This document shows, piece by piece, positions 34,367 through 42,370 of a stretch of 42,370 bases of DNA (positions within the stretch are counted from its first letter, which is position 1; every line of letters begins with the position of its first letter). The DNA is taken from positions 1-42,370 of the forward strand of contig JAJUGN010000013.1 in NCBI GenBank assembly GCA_029265975.1. The letters run 5' to 3'. A program made the translations under genes and the position numbers. Source of the stretch: Clostridiales bacterium (GTDB lineage: Bacteria; Bacillota; Clostridia; Oscillospirales; Oscillospiraceae). Under the pieces are notes generated by a model. That model was given only the letters and a program-made list of their open reading frames with translations, did no database searches and was not told the DNA's origin.

Positions 34367-35548
34367 ATGCTTTATTTGACCGTAAAGGAGACCGCGGAGA
34401 AATGGGGGCTGGGCACCCGGATTGTAACCCTGTATTGCGCGGAAGACAAAATAGAGGGAGCGGTCAAGAGGGGGAATCTGTGGCTGATACCGGAGCATGC
34501 CCGGCGGCCTGCCGATAAACGACGCCGCGGGCAATCGGTTCCCGGAACACCGCTTTCGGAGGATCTTGCCAGACTTCTGACCGCCACCGCCGGCGGGATG
34601 CCTTGCGACAATCCGGACGCAATCCTGGACACCGTGAGCGAAGAAAGGATGAGGCTCCAATATGAGGCTGAAATCGCTTATCTGCGGGGAGATTTTCAAG
34701 CTGTAATAGACTGCTTCCAAAGAACCCGGGGGGACGAGGCCGCGCGGCTTCGCGCCTGCCCTATAACGATTGCGGCCGCCATAAGTCTTGGGGATTACGC
34801 CAAATACACCGAGATAGACACCTATCTTAAAAAGTGCGCGGAAGTTTACAAGGGCAGCGGTGCGGCGGCTTTCGCGGAGCAGGCCCTTGCCACTGCAGCC
34901 GTGAGCATTATTGCACCGAACATGGCGCCTAATTGGCTGAAGAAAGGGGATCTCAGCGCCATCGCTCCACAGGCGAAGCCGAATGCCCTTTATTTGCGCG
35001 CGAAGTATTTTCAATGCTTGAATAAGTATGACGCCATGCTGGCCGTGGCCCAGACCGCTTTGACACTGTCCGGGCAGCCTCACGCATTCACCACGACAGA
35101 TATTTATCTTCGGGTGACTTGCGCCGTCGCCTGCCATTGTCTCGGACAAGACGACGATGCCCGGAGCTGGCTTCTGGAAGCCATGCGCCTCGCCCTGCCA
35201 CACGGCTTTATAACGCCATTTGCGGAGGTCGTCACCGCGCTGGGAGGCATGGTGGAACAGTGTCTGGAACGTGAGTTCCCGGCCTTCCGTGAGGCGGTTC
35301 TAGGACAATGGAACCGCACCTGGAAAAACTGGATCGATTTTCATAATCAATTCACGAAGGATAACATCACGCTTATGCTGACACTGAGGGAATATCACAT
35401 CGCCCTGCTTGTGGCCCAGCGCGTCTCTTATGCCGAAATCGCCAGGCAGCACTGCATTTCCGTGGGAAGGCTCAAGAACATTATGCTGGAGATTTATGAA
35501 AAGCTGTACATATCAGGACGGGAGGAGCTTGCAAAATACATCATGTGA
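34367..35548 (+). CDS. Two-domain transcriptional regulator (excisionase-like N-terminus, LuxR-like C-terminus)
   Basis: 393 residues. Residues 1-50 (LTVKETAEKWGLGTR ... GNLWLIPEHARRP) resemble the MerR/excisionase-type winged helix found at the start of many Firmicute regulators. The middle (about 90-300) is alpha-helical with TPR-like, MalT-type spacing. The C-terminus (about 325-393) has a LuxR-like helix-turn-helix: LTLREYHIALLVAQRVSYAEIARQ and SVGRLKNIMLEIYEKL. It would bind DNA and sense an unknown signal or protein through the helical part. ATG 34367 follows GGGGTGGG by 5 bases and begins at the family's MLYLTVKETA; the ATG at 34349 is rejected. It faces the Cys-rich and SLH genes and is their likely regulator (inference). 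Confidence 0.8.
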   Translation: MLYLTVKETAEKWGLGTRIVTLYCAEDKIEGAVKRGNLWLIPEHARRPADKRRRGQSVPGTPLSEDLARLLTATAGGMPCDNPDAILDTVSEERMRLQYEAEIAYLRGDFQAVIDCFQRTRGDEAARLRACPITIAAAISLGDYAKYTEIDTYLKKCAEVYKGSGAAAFAEQALATAAVSIIAPNMAPNWLKKGDLSAIAPQAKPNALYLRAKYFQCLNKYDAMLAVAQTALTLSGQPHAFTTTDIYLRVTCAVACHCLGQDDDARSWLLEAMRLALPHGFITPFAEVVTALGGMVEQCLEREFPAFREAVLGQWNRTWKNWIDFHNQFTKDNITLMLTLREYHIALLVAQRVSYAEIARQHCISVGRLKNIMLEIYEKLYISGREELAKYIM

Positions 35549-35557
35549 GTAAAAAAC

Positions 35558-35583
35558 GTGACTTTTTAAGGGTGAAAAGTCAC
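35558..35583. promoter_or_regulatory. Inverted repeat downstream of the regulator gene
   Basis: GTGACTTTT (35558-35566) and AAAAGTCAC (35575-35583) around an 8-base loop. An overlapping alternative pairing, TTTTTAAGGG with CCCTAAAAAA (to 35594), cannot form at the same time. It begins 10 bases past the regulator stop. Confidence 0.55.
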
Positions 35584-35604
35584 TCCCTAAAAAATGTATT
35601 TTCC

Positions 35605-35640
35605 ACTATGATAGCGATGAAAAGCTATCATAGTTTTTTT
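35605..35640 (+). terminator. Intrinsic terminator between the regulator and the Cys-rich gene
   Basis: Eleven-base perfect arms ACTATGATAGC and GCTATCATAGT around GATGAAAA, followed by six further T residues. It is 30 bases before the start codon of the Cys-rich gene, so it either ends the regulator transcript or attenuates the downstream genes. Confidence 0.8.
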
Positions 35641-35669
35641 ATCCCCGTCCCGGAAAGGAGCGTGAAAAA

Positions 35670-36008
35670 ATGCGCCCTGAGCAAAAGGAACCTTACAAGG
35701 TGTACCGGGCGGGCGGCCGGGAGTTTCCCGTATACCTTGAGTACGACGAGCAGCTAGACGAGAGACATCCGGCCTACCCCGATTTTGAGGAACACCCGGA
35801 GTATACGGGCGAGGGCCGTCCCTTTGCCACGGCGGAGCAGGAGAGCTGCGTAAATTGCAAGCCCGTCATCCCCGGGGAGCCTCTGCCCAGCGACTGCGGA
35901 GGCTGCGGCTGGTTTTACCGGGAGCAGACACCCTGCGACCCTATCGGCGTGTGCATGTGCGAAGCGATGCGGCGCAACCCCAAATCAGATGAGCAGCGAA
36001 GAAAATGA
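35670..36008 (+). CDS. Small Cys-rich protein, probable metal-binding, function unknown
   Basis: 112 residues, soluble, no signal peptide. An acidic, aromatic N-terminal half (residues 1-55; YLEYDEQLDERHPAYPDFEEHPEY) is followed by a cluster of eight cysteines: SCVNC, DCGGC, a single Cys and VCMC, with a GWFYREQTPCD stretch between. The spacing suggests a zinc- or Fe-S-binding knuckle. I do not recognise the family with certainty. AAAGGAG lies 8-14 bases before ATG 35670. It is 57 bases from the SLH gene and shares a TATGATAGC motif region with it, so the two may be controlled together. Confidence 0.75.
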   Translation: MRPEQKEPYKVYRAGGREFPVYLEYDEQLDERHPAYPDFEEHPEYTGEGRPFATAEQESCVNCKPVIPGEPLPSDCGGCGWFYREQTPCDPIGVCMCEAMRRNPKSDEQRRK

Positions 36009-36021
36009 TACGGAAACAAAG

Positions 36022-36037
36022 TATGATAGCTTTATCA
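36022..36037. promoter_or_regulatory. TATGATAGC motif upstream of the SLH gene
   Basis: TATGATAGC (36022-36030) repeats the core of the hairpin arm at 35607-35615 and forms a small palindrome TGATA-GCTT-TATCA (36024-36037). It lies 30 bases before the start codon. It may be a shared operator; no consensus promoter is apparent around it. Confidence 0.35.
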
Positions 36038-36065
36038 CAGTCAAGTACAAGGAAGTCGTGAGAAT

Positions 36066-39000
36066 ATGAAGACGGTACAAAAACGAGTTTTTAGCCTGTT
36101 GCTTTGCGTCATTCTTGCAATAACCGCGCTGCCGCTGAATGTGTTTGCGGACAGCGGCTCAACCGCAGCCGCACAGCGCTTCGCCGCGACTGAAGGCGGC
36201 AGCTCCGGCAATCCGGCCGGGCGGTCTTCCGCCAATGCAAACGGCGGCACTGAGTTTGACAACCCGTTTGGGGACGTGAAGCCCGGCGACTGGTTCTTTG
36301 ATGATGTGGGCTTCGTTTACACCAGCGGCCTGATGACAGGCACCGGAACTGAATCATCGATGTTCAGCCCCGGTATGCCAATGTCCCGGGCCATGCTGGT
36401 CACGGTTCTGTACCGTCTTGCAGGCAGACCGAGCGCATCAGGTCTGCCAAACGCTTTCACCGATGTACCGGAGGGCTCGTGGTACGGAAGCGCGGTAGCG
36501 TGGGCGGCGGCGAACGGCATAACCGGCGGCGTGGGCGGCAACCGTTTCGCGCCGGACGATAACGTCACACGCGAACAGGCGGCGGCGATTCTTCTGAGAT
36601 ATGCGAGGCTGGTCGGAAAGGGACCCGTCGGCGAAATAAAGGGCGGCCCTGAATTTGCCGACAAGGACCAAATCTCGGATTGGGCTTTGGAAGGCGTCAT
36701 GTGGTGCAGCATGATCGGTGTCATCAAAGGCAAGCCCGGGGATAACGGCATGCTTTTTGATCCGCAGGGAAGCGCGATACGCGCAGAGCTTGCGACGATG
36801 CTGCACAGGTTTTCGGATAATGTTGTCAACGGCCCCGCCGACAAAAAGCCTGACGCCGGCTCGGAATCAGACCCGGACTTCGGCGAACCGCTGACAGTCT
36901 CTTTTGACACCGGAGGCGGAACGCCGATAGCTCCCGTTTCCGTGCCCAGGGGAGGCAGGCTCCCGGATGTGTCGATCCCGCTCAAGAACGACAGCACCTT
37001 CACGGGCTGGTATACCGACAGCAGTCTGACGCAACCCTTCTATTCCGACGCCTCCATCACAGAGAGCATGACTCTTTATGCGGCTTATTCAGACAGGGAC
37101 TATAACTATAAGGAATACGTCGATTCAGTCAAGTTTCTGCAGGGCTGCGAAAAAGACATTACATTTGAAATCCTATCTCCGGAACCGGTCAGCAACGGCA
37201 ATCTGAGCAGGTACATAACAATTAAGAACAAAATTCACGGAGAAGAAATACCCGACGTTACCGTAGCGAGCCTGGGCGGAAAAGTCTATGCCGTTTCACC
37301 CAAGGCGCCCTACACTTACACTCCCGGCGATACATACGAGCTTTCCCTGAACGGAGAAAGCTTAAGCTTTAACAATCAGAAACAAGAAATCCGCACAATT
37401 GCCTTCAGCATTAAAAAGCCCGAAACCTATGACGTTCAATTCAAGGACGGCATAGTTTACCTTCTCTGGAGTCAGGTAAACGTAATCGACAGCGGAGTAT
37501 ACAGTCTGCCGAAGGTTTTGGCCGACGACAAAGGAATAACGGTCGGAACAACCATATGCCTGACAGACAAGCTTGATTCAAACGGCCGCGGAATTCTCGA
37601 CGTAAATTCGAAGATCCGCAATGTTCTGAGCATTGTAAACACAGACTCGGCAAGCCCGCAGCGCGTCATGCTGTTTACAAAAGCCGGCAGCGTGGACGAC
37701 GTCTATAAGCAGCTCGACGTTTATTTGAAGCAGAGCGTAGATCCGGAGAACATTGCAAAATCAATAAACCTCCGAAAGCTTGAGGAGGATATTAAAACAA
37801 GCGAGGGCACGATGCGGTTCACCAAGCTCCTTGCGGTGGCGCTCAACGACAGCAAGACGGTGTCTGCCATGACTTTGGCCGGGTACTCGGGCAGCGCTTC
37901 GGCAACGCGCCTGTCCAGTTCCTCATCGCAATTTGCCGCGCCCGCAGAAAACAACGATAAGCTCTCCATTACCGCAAAGGCCCTGGTTTCCGGATTGACC
38001 GTCACAGCATCAATCGGCACGGCCAGAAACACCAATTTTCCCGGCGCGGTCAACAACAAATGGGTCGTGCTGACAATAAAATTCAACTACAACGCGACAA
38101 TCAAGAAAGTTCAGGTAAAGGCCGACTTTACTTTCAAGGAATTCATTACTCTTTCGACGGGAGCGAAGACCGGACTGGATCTAAAGCAGGGGATTTATTT
38201 CGATGCCTGGATTGACGCTTATTCACAGACTGACGTGAGTTTCAACGTCCTTGTAAAGACGGTGGATGCAGACGAGAATTTCCTGGATATCACCGCCGAA
38301 ATCCAGAAGCTTATCGACGGCTTTACGAAAGACAATTCCGATGTCCCGGAGGTTATAAGGGAGGTTTTGGGTTCAAAGGGCGACTACATAGACCTGGTGG
38401 AAGTCAATATTTTCGAGGAGTCGCAGGATGTGAAGATGCCGGCGCCCGTTTTGCAGTTTAAGGAGAAGGGCGACTTCGTCGTCAGGCTGAACCTTGCGGT
38501 GGGGCTGTCGGCGCAAAGCACCATCATGTCCGCCAGCCGCATAGGCATCAGGGGCGGCACAAGCCAGGACCTGGAAACGTACAGGTACGGGCTTGATGGA
38601 GACGGCAGGCAAAGCCTGGACCTGTACTGCGCCGGCTATCTGGGAGTCAAGGCCGGCGTAAGGCTCACCGTAAGCGTCAATTTCTACGGCATTGAGTCAC
38701 TCGGCAGAGTCGGATTCACGGGAGAAGCGGGCGCCTATATGGATCTGTACGGCTTTTTGCAGCTTCATCTGATAAAGGCGGGAGCGGCTCCGGAAATCAA
38801 CATGAACGGCGGCGTCTACATGGAGGTAGGCATCTATCTGGAGCTGAAAATCTTTGCCGAGTCTGAGATGTTCAGCGTAAAGGCGGAGTTTTCCGTACTG
38901 GACAAGAAATTTCCTTTCTATACCCTGGGCAACAGGTATGTGCTGTACAGATTCAAAAATGCCGGCAAAACCGTGCTGATAAACAAAAACGACTACTATA

Positions 39001-42000
39001 TCGGAGAGAGCGGCCTGCTGGACTGCGAAATGCTCGACCTCACCACCGGTCAAGTGGTAAAGGGCGACTATTCCAAGCTCAGCAAATTCTATTTCAAAAT
39101 ATCCAACCCATGGATGATAGATTCGCTTGATAAGAATCATATTCAGGTCCAGCCGCAGTACTTCGGGATAACATATTGCGGCGTCCGTGTCCCGAAAGGC
39201 ACAAAGAGGCTGGACGCCTCGGTGCAGGTCTATTACGGAGGAGACAACCTCTGCTTCAGCAGCCGTGAAAAGGGCTACACCTATAATGAAATCAAGCTCA
39301 TATGGATCGATCCCGGCGTTGACCCCAAAACGGTCAACCTGAACCCGGTGACGGCAACCTATGTGGTCAATATGAACGGCAATAAGGTCGTGGAGACGAA
39401 AAAGCTCGTGCCCGCCGGTACCGTTCCGGGCGCCGTGGACTTGACTGCCTGGTTTAACCCCATAGAAGGTCTGAGCGGATATCAGGAAGCTGAAGTAGCC
39501 GGTTATGTAGGCGATTGGAATGAAGCCATCTGGAAGGACACCATGTATGTGGTGAATATAAACAAGAAGCAGGTGCTGATTTCCTATATATACCTCCGCG
39601 ACGGGCAATGGCACTATGAGGTATATGCCGCCGAAAACGGCGATACGCCGCCCCTGCCTTCAAACTACCAGTCGCCGGGCCCCGGGCGCACTTTTAAGGA
39701 TTGGATGAGACGGGATTACAAGTTTGTAAATTACAGCTACCCGACAAAGAGCAGCGAGACGCTGACGAACTTGGATATATACAGCGCGTGGACGCATAAT
39801 CTGACCGTCACAGGTTACGACAAAACGCGGCCAGTCTATACATTTACCGGGACCTTGGACAAGTGCAATGAAAAATTCAAAGAGAATCAGAAGACAATGC
39901 CCGTGCTATTCCACAATGTGGCGGAGTACGACACCGAGCGGAAGTACATTACCTTCTACTATCCCAGGATGCAGTACACCGCTTACGGACAGAATTTCGA
40001 TATAATGTATTTAAGCGAATCGTTCTTATTCAATTACGGCGAGACCCCGTTGCCGCAGCGCCAAAAGAGCTATCCGGGGTGTACGATTCTGGGCTGGAGC
40101 CACTTATACACCGGAGCGGCTGATTACGCCTATGACGGGCTGCCTCCGGTTACACAGAGTACCTATTATAATCTTATTGTCAATTTCAAGCAGCGGCGTA
40201 TTATATTCAAAACAGATATGGGGGCATTTGCAGACGGCAGCGCCGCAGCAGACTCGGGCATGATTCCGTATCCGGATTATCTCAAGTATATGGAGGACTT
40301 CCATAACGCCAACAACGCGCTCACGATCCAGCCGGTGCAAAAGGACGGCGTGCTATACAAATTCAGTCGCTGGGAAGTGGACTATTCTCAAGACATTCAG
40401 GGCATCCAGACATGGAACGCGGTGTGGGTATACGATTCCGGACAGCAGTTCACCGCCGCATTCAACGCCGGAGAGGGAGCCTCGTTCCCCGGCGGAAGCA
40501 CAAGCGTTTCCCTCCGGGTTACTTACGGTACGCGCCTGAATCTGGCCTCGTACGCCCCCGTGAAGGCTGCGGATAACCAGTACACCTATACCCTGACAGG
40601 CTGGAAGGACCAGGAGGGGAATAATTACGGCCTGGCCGACACAGTAACAGTTAAGAAGGATATGACCTATACGGCGGTTTACACGTCCGCCGAGAGAATA
40701 TACACCGTTACTGTCAGCGCGGCAACCGGAAAGTTCTCCGACGGCACCAGCACAAAAACCTTCACCGGCAAATACGGACAGAATACTAATATTTCGGAAA
40801 GCATAAGCAGCCCCACGCCTCCTGCGGGCAATGCAAATTACCATTATGAGTTTGACGGATGGTCGGAAGCTCTCCCGGAGAAATTTACGCAGGATATGAC
40901 CATTTCCGCAAAGTACAGACAGGTCGAAAACAATTATACGATCACCTTTGACGCCGGAAGCGGTTCCTTTGCGGGCGGCTCGAGTGAAATAACACAGAGC
41001 TACCATTACGGCAACGCAATCGTTCCTCCGGATAATCCGGTTAAAGCGGAGAACGAATATTTCCGGTACGAGTTCACGGGCTGGTTCCCGACGCTGAATG
41101 CGGGGGATACCGTTACCGGCAACCGCACATATACTGCAAACTACCGATCCATACCAAAAGGCACGACGCTGCCGGAGAGCGGAATTACCGTAACAAACGG
41201 AGAAGTGACCGAAGATATCAGCGTGGGCAGCATTTCCGGCTATACGTATAAGATGGTCGAAACGTATGACGGGGCCGCGGTTCCCGTGCTTACGATTACG
41301 GGATCCGGGCTGACCTTCAGCGGAACAGGGAGCGACGTATACATTGCTGTTGAAGGCTCCGCAGGCTCCGTTACCTTCGATAATCTGAACATCTCTGTCA
41401 GCAAAAAATATTTTGACAGCATATGCGTTCGTGAAAGCGGCAGCCAGTTGACCGTAAATATTGAAGGGAACTGCTCTTTCAAAATTACATTGTCGTCAAA
41501 TGAAGCTTCAAATGTCATGCGCATAGAGCGTCCCACAAGATTTGCCGGTACGGACAAAAACGAAGATTCGCTGAATATAGCCACCTCGGGGGGCAAGGCG
41601 ATTTACGTTTCGAACAGCCTGACGTTCGATGCCCTGGATTTGGCGATAAACGCGGCGGGAGGAGAAGGCGTCAATATGAGCTTAATTTACGCTTTCAGCG
41701 AGGATACGGGCTTAGGCGGGCTTATGTGCCGCTTTGTAAATTCCAGCGTTTCGATTGACTCGGACGGCGGAGGACTTATGCTGGGGGCGATCGGCATAGA
41801 AATCCAGAACAGCGTTTTGGGCATGAATTGTGACGGGTCGGCAGGAATTCTCAGCAGATTTGCTGTCAATGCCTCAAGTGTGACCGTCACAGCCGGGCAA
41901 GGACTTATGGTTAGAGGAGAAGCCGTGTTCTCCGGGGCCTCGCAAATCAGGCTTACGGCAAACGCGGAAGCGGCCATAAAGGCCTCAAGCGGTATAAGTG

Positions 42001-42137
42001 TGCCGAATGACTACAATTTGGGAGGCGCGTCAATCCGGCTTTTGACGGACGGCTCAACAGGCGAATATTATACCTTTGCCGTTAATACGGAAGGCATCTG
42101 GGTTCCGTCGTCAAATGTGGAGATACGATCTCCCTGA
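36066..42137 (+). CDS. Giant secreted S-layer-homology protein with InlB-B-type repeats
   Basis: 2023 residues. A signal peptide (1-29, KRVFSLLLCVILAITALPLNVFA) is followed by three SLH domains (about 65-120, 128-182, 195-251) that anchor proteins to secondary wall polymer. A first InlB B-type (Flg_new) repeat lies at 275-342 (FDTGGG ... FTGWYTD ... LYAAY). Residues about 345-1150 are a large beta-rich region I cannot assign. From about 1270, and clearly from 1462 to 1695, there are further InlB-B-like units (FNAGEGASF, FDAGSGSFAGGSS, each with a GW and ending in YTANY). The last 320 residues look like a beta-helix or carbohydrate-binding-like fold. No LPXTG sorting signal, consistent with SLH anchoring. 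Adhesion or surface structure is the likely role. RBS AAGGAAG is about 10 bases upstream. Confidence 0.88.
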   Translation: MKTVQKRVFSLLLCVILAITALPLNVFADSGSTAAAQRFAATEGGSSGNPAGRSSANANGGTEFDNPFGDVKPGDWFFDDVGFVYTSGLMTGTGTESSMFSPGMPMSRAMLVTVLYRLAGRPSASGLPNAFTDVPEGSWYGSAVAWAAANGITGGVGGNRFAPDDNVTREQAAAILLRYARLVGKGPVGEIKGGPEFADKDQISDWALEGVMWCSMIGVIKGKPGDNGMLFDPQGSAIRAELATMLHRFSDNVVNGPADKKPDAGSESDPDFGEPLTVSFDTGGGTPIAPVSVPRGGRLPDVSIPLKNDSTFTGWYTDSSLTQPFYSDASITESMTLYAAYSDRDYNYKEYVDSVKFLQGCEKDITFEILSPEPVSNGNLSRYITIKNKIHGEEIPDVTVASLGGKVYAVSPKAPYTYTPGDTYELSLNGESLSFNNQKQEIRTIAFSIKKPETYDVQFKDGIVYLLWSQVNVIDSGVYSLPKVLADDKGITVGTTICLTDKLDSNGRGILDVNSKIRNVLSIVNTDSASPQRVMLFTKAGSVDDVYKQLDVYLKQSVDPENIAKSINLRKLEEDIKTSEGTMRFTKLLAVALNDSKTVSAMTLAGYSGSASATRLSSSSSQFAAPAENNDKLSITAKALVSGLTVTASIGTARNTNFPGAVNNKWVVLTIKFNYNATIKKVQVKADFTFKEFITLSTGAKTGLDLKQGIYFDAWIDAYSQTDVSFNVLVKTVDADENFLDITAEIQKLIDGFTKDNSDVPEVIREVLGSKGDYIDLVEVNIFEESQDVKMPAPVLQFKEKGDFVVRLNLAVGLSAQSTIMSASRIGIRGGTSQDLETYRYGLDGDGRQSLDLYCAGYLGVKAGVRLTVSVNFYGIESLGRVGFTGEAGAYMDLYGFLQLHLIKAGAAPEINMNGGVYMEVGIYLELKIFAESEMFSVKAEFSVLDKKFPFYTLGNRYVLYRFKNAGKTVLINKNDYYIGESGLLDCEMLDLTTGQVVKGDYSKLSKFYFKISNPWMIDSLDKNHIQVQPQYFGITYCGVRVPKGTKRLDASVQVYYGGDNLCFSSREKGYTYNEIKLIWIDPGVDPKTVNLNPVTATYVVNMNGNKVVETKKLVPAGTVPGAVDLTAWFNPIEGLSGYQEAEVAGYVGDWNEAIWKDTMYVVNINKKQVLISYIYLRDGQWHYEVYAAENGDTPPLPSNYQSPGPGRTFKDWMRRDYKFVNYSYPTKSSETLTNLDIYSAWTHNLTVTGYDKTRPVYTFTGTLDKCNEKFKENQKTMPVLFHNVAEYDTERKYITFYYPRMQYTAYGQNFDIMYLSESFLFNYGETPLPQRQKSYPGCTILGWSHLYTGAADYAYDGLPPVTQSTYYNLIVNFKQRRIIFKTDMGAFADGSAAADSGMIPYPDYLKYMEDFHNANNALTIQPVQKDGVLYKFSRWEVDYSQDIQGIQTWNAVWVYDSGQQFTAAFNAGEGASFPGGSTSVSLRVTYGTRLNLASYAPVKAADNQYTYTLTGWKDQEGNNYGLADTVTVKKDMTYTAVYTSAERIYTVTVSAATGKFSDGTSTKTFTGKYGQNTNISESISSPTPPAGNANYHYEFDGWSEALPEKFTQDMTISAKYRQVENNYTITFDAGSGSFAGGSSEITQSYHYGNAIVPPDNPVKAENEYFRYEFTGWFPTLNAGDTVTGNRTYTANYRSIPKGTTLPESGITVTNGEVTEDISVGSISGYTYKMVETYDGAAVPVLTITGSGLTFSGTGSDVYIAVEGSAGSVTFDNLNISVSKKYFDSICVRESGSQLTVNIEGNCSFKITLSSNEASNVMRIERPTRFAGTDKNEDSLNIATSGGKAIYVSNSLTFDALDLAINAAGGEGVNMSLIYAFSEDTGLGGLMCRFVNSSVSIDSDGGGLMLGAIGIEIQNSVLGMNCDGSAGILSRFAVNASSVTVTAGQGLMVRGEAVFSGASQIRLTANAEAAIKASSGISVPNDYNLGGASIRLLTDGSTGEYYTFAVNTEGIWVPSSNVEIRSP

Positions 42138-42196
42138 AACGCCGCTTAGCCTGCCTGAGAAAACATAGTTAGGAATCAAGCAAATATAAAAAATGC

Positions 42197-42228
42197 AAAC
42201 GGGGCGTTTCTTATGAAACGCCCCGTTT
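42197..42228. terminator. Terminator hairpin after the SLH gene, abutting repeat copy 3
   Basis: Fourteen-base perfect arms AAACGGGGCGTTTC and GAAACGCCCCGTTT around TTAT, 59 bases past the SLH stop. The better T-rich tail (GCATTTTTTATA) is on the minus strand, that is for transcription out of the repeat; on the plus strand the arm itself ends in TTT. Confidence 0.7.
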
Positions 42229-42370
42229 GAGCGTGTCGAAAAATTTGTTTACAGCAAAAAAGCTTCGCAGAATTTCCGCCGCGAATGGCGGAAACAAAGT
42301 CAAATCTGTCATTTCCGGCGGCGTGTACGTCGGAAATGACACCTCTCATGACGGGCGCGGCAGAGCGGCC
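42229..42370 (-). repeat. Dispersed structured repeat, copy 3 (inverted, cut by window end)
   Basis: Reverse complement of 12507-12648 with only a few substitutions. The hairpins TTTCCGCC/GGCGGAAA, GTCATTTCCG/CGGAAATGAC and part of ATGACGG/CCGTCAT are retained; in the first, one base of the loop-closing pair differs from copies 1 and 2. It is oriented so that its TTTTTCGACA end touches the terminator hairpin, as in the other copies. Confidence 0.85.

Noticed and set aside
35545-35757. 70-codon frame overlapping the regulator stop
   Set aside because: Runs through two hairpins and out of frame with the Cys-rich gene, which has the better ribosome site and composition.
1-42370. CRISPR arrays, tRNA/rRNA genes, integrases, transposases, phage or toxin-antitoxin genes
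   Set aside because: Looked for on both strands; no regular spaced repeats, cloverleaf-like sequences or recognisable recombinase proteins were found.

Overview
The window reads as chromosomal DNA of a low-complexity-operon Firmicute, most likely a member of the class Clostridia (gut-type Eubacteriales). Pointers are a mraZ-led division and cell-wall (dcw) cluster, a MurE with the DNPR motif of meso-diaminopimelate ligases, a class B penicillin-binding protein with two PASTA domains (SpoVD-like), a split archaeal-type glutamate synthase, an ANTAR regulator next to glnA, and an S-layer-homology surface protein. No taxonomic marker RNA is present, so genus and species cannot be named. Both window ends lie inside copies of the same dispersed repeat, which suggests that the window is a whole assembly contig broken at repeats.

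Layout. 1-160: partial repeat copy plus hairpin. 161-3277 (minus): asnA-glnN, driven by a consensus promoter. 3529-8657 (plus): five-gene glutamate synthase operon (amidotransferase, FMN/ferredoxin synthase, 4Fe-4S protein, FAD reductase, GXGXG domain). 8658-12277: structured leader, type I glutamine synthetase, ANTAR regulator with a degenerate receiver, and CTP synthase. Together these form a nitrogen assimilation and amide-transfer block: ammonia to glutamine (two synthetases), glutamine to glutamate (synthase), ammonia to asparagine (AsnA), glutamine to CTP (PyrG). 12278-12780: a gene-free stretch dominated by the second repeat copy.

12784-25472 is the dcw cluster: promoter, three MraZ boxes, mraZ-rsmH-ftsL-pbp-murE-mraY-ftsW-murG-(terminator-like hairpin)-murA-ftsQ-ftsZ-terminator. 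murF and murD, usual members of this cluster, are not in it. The products act together on septal peptidoglycan: lipid-linked precursor synthesis (MurA, MurE, MraY, MurG), polymerisation and cross-linking (FtsW, PBP), and the divisome scaffold (FtsL, FtsQ, FtsZ).

25533-34154 holds small modules: a four-helix membrane protein; a serine hydrolase-FAD dehydrogenase pair (minus); a divergent CadC-like repressor and Cd/Zn-type ATPase with a His/Asp-rich tail; and the TrkH-TrkA potassium uptake pair. 34155-42137 looks more accessory: a regulator with an N-terminal excisionase-like and a C-terminal LuxR-like helix-turn-helix, a small Cys-rich protein behind a stack of inverted repeats, and a 2023-residue secreted SLH protein. 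The last 140 bases are a third repeat copy, inverted. I see no CRISPR array, tRNA, rRNA, transposase or phage gene. I did not find a clear new defence or metabolic system; the strongest unexplained signals are the structured dispersed repeat and the regulatory DNA around the regulator/Cys-rich/SLH module.
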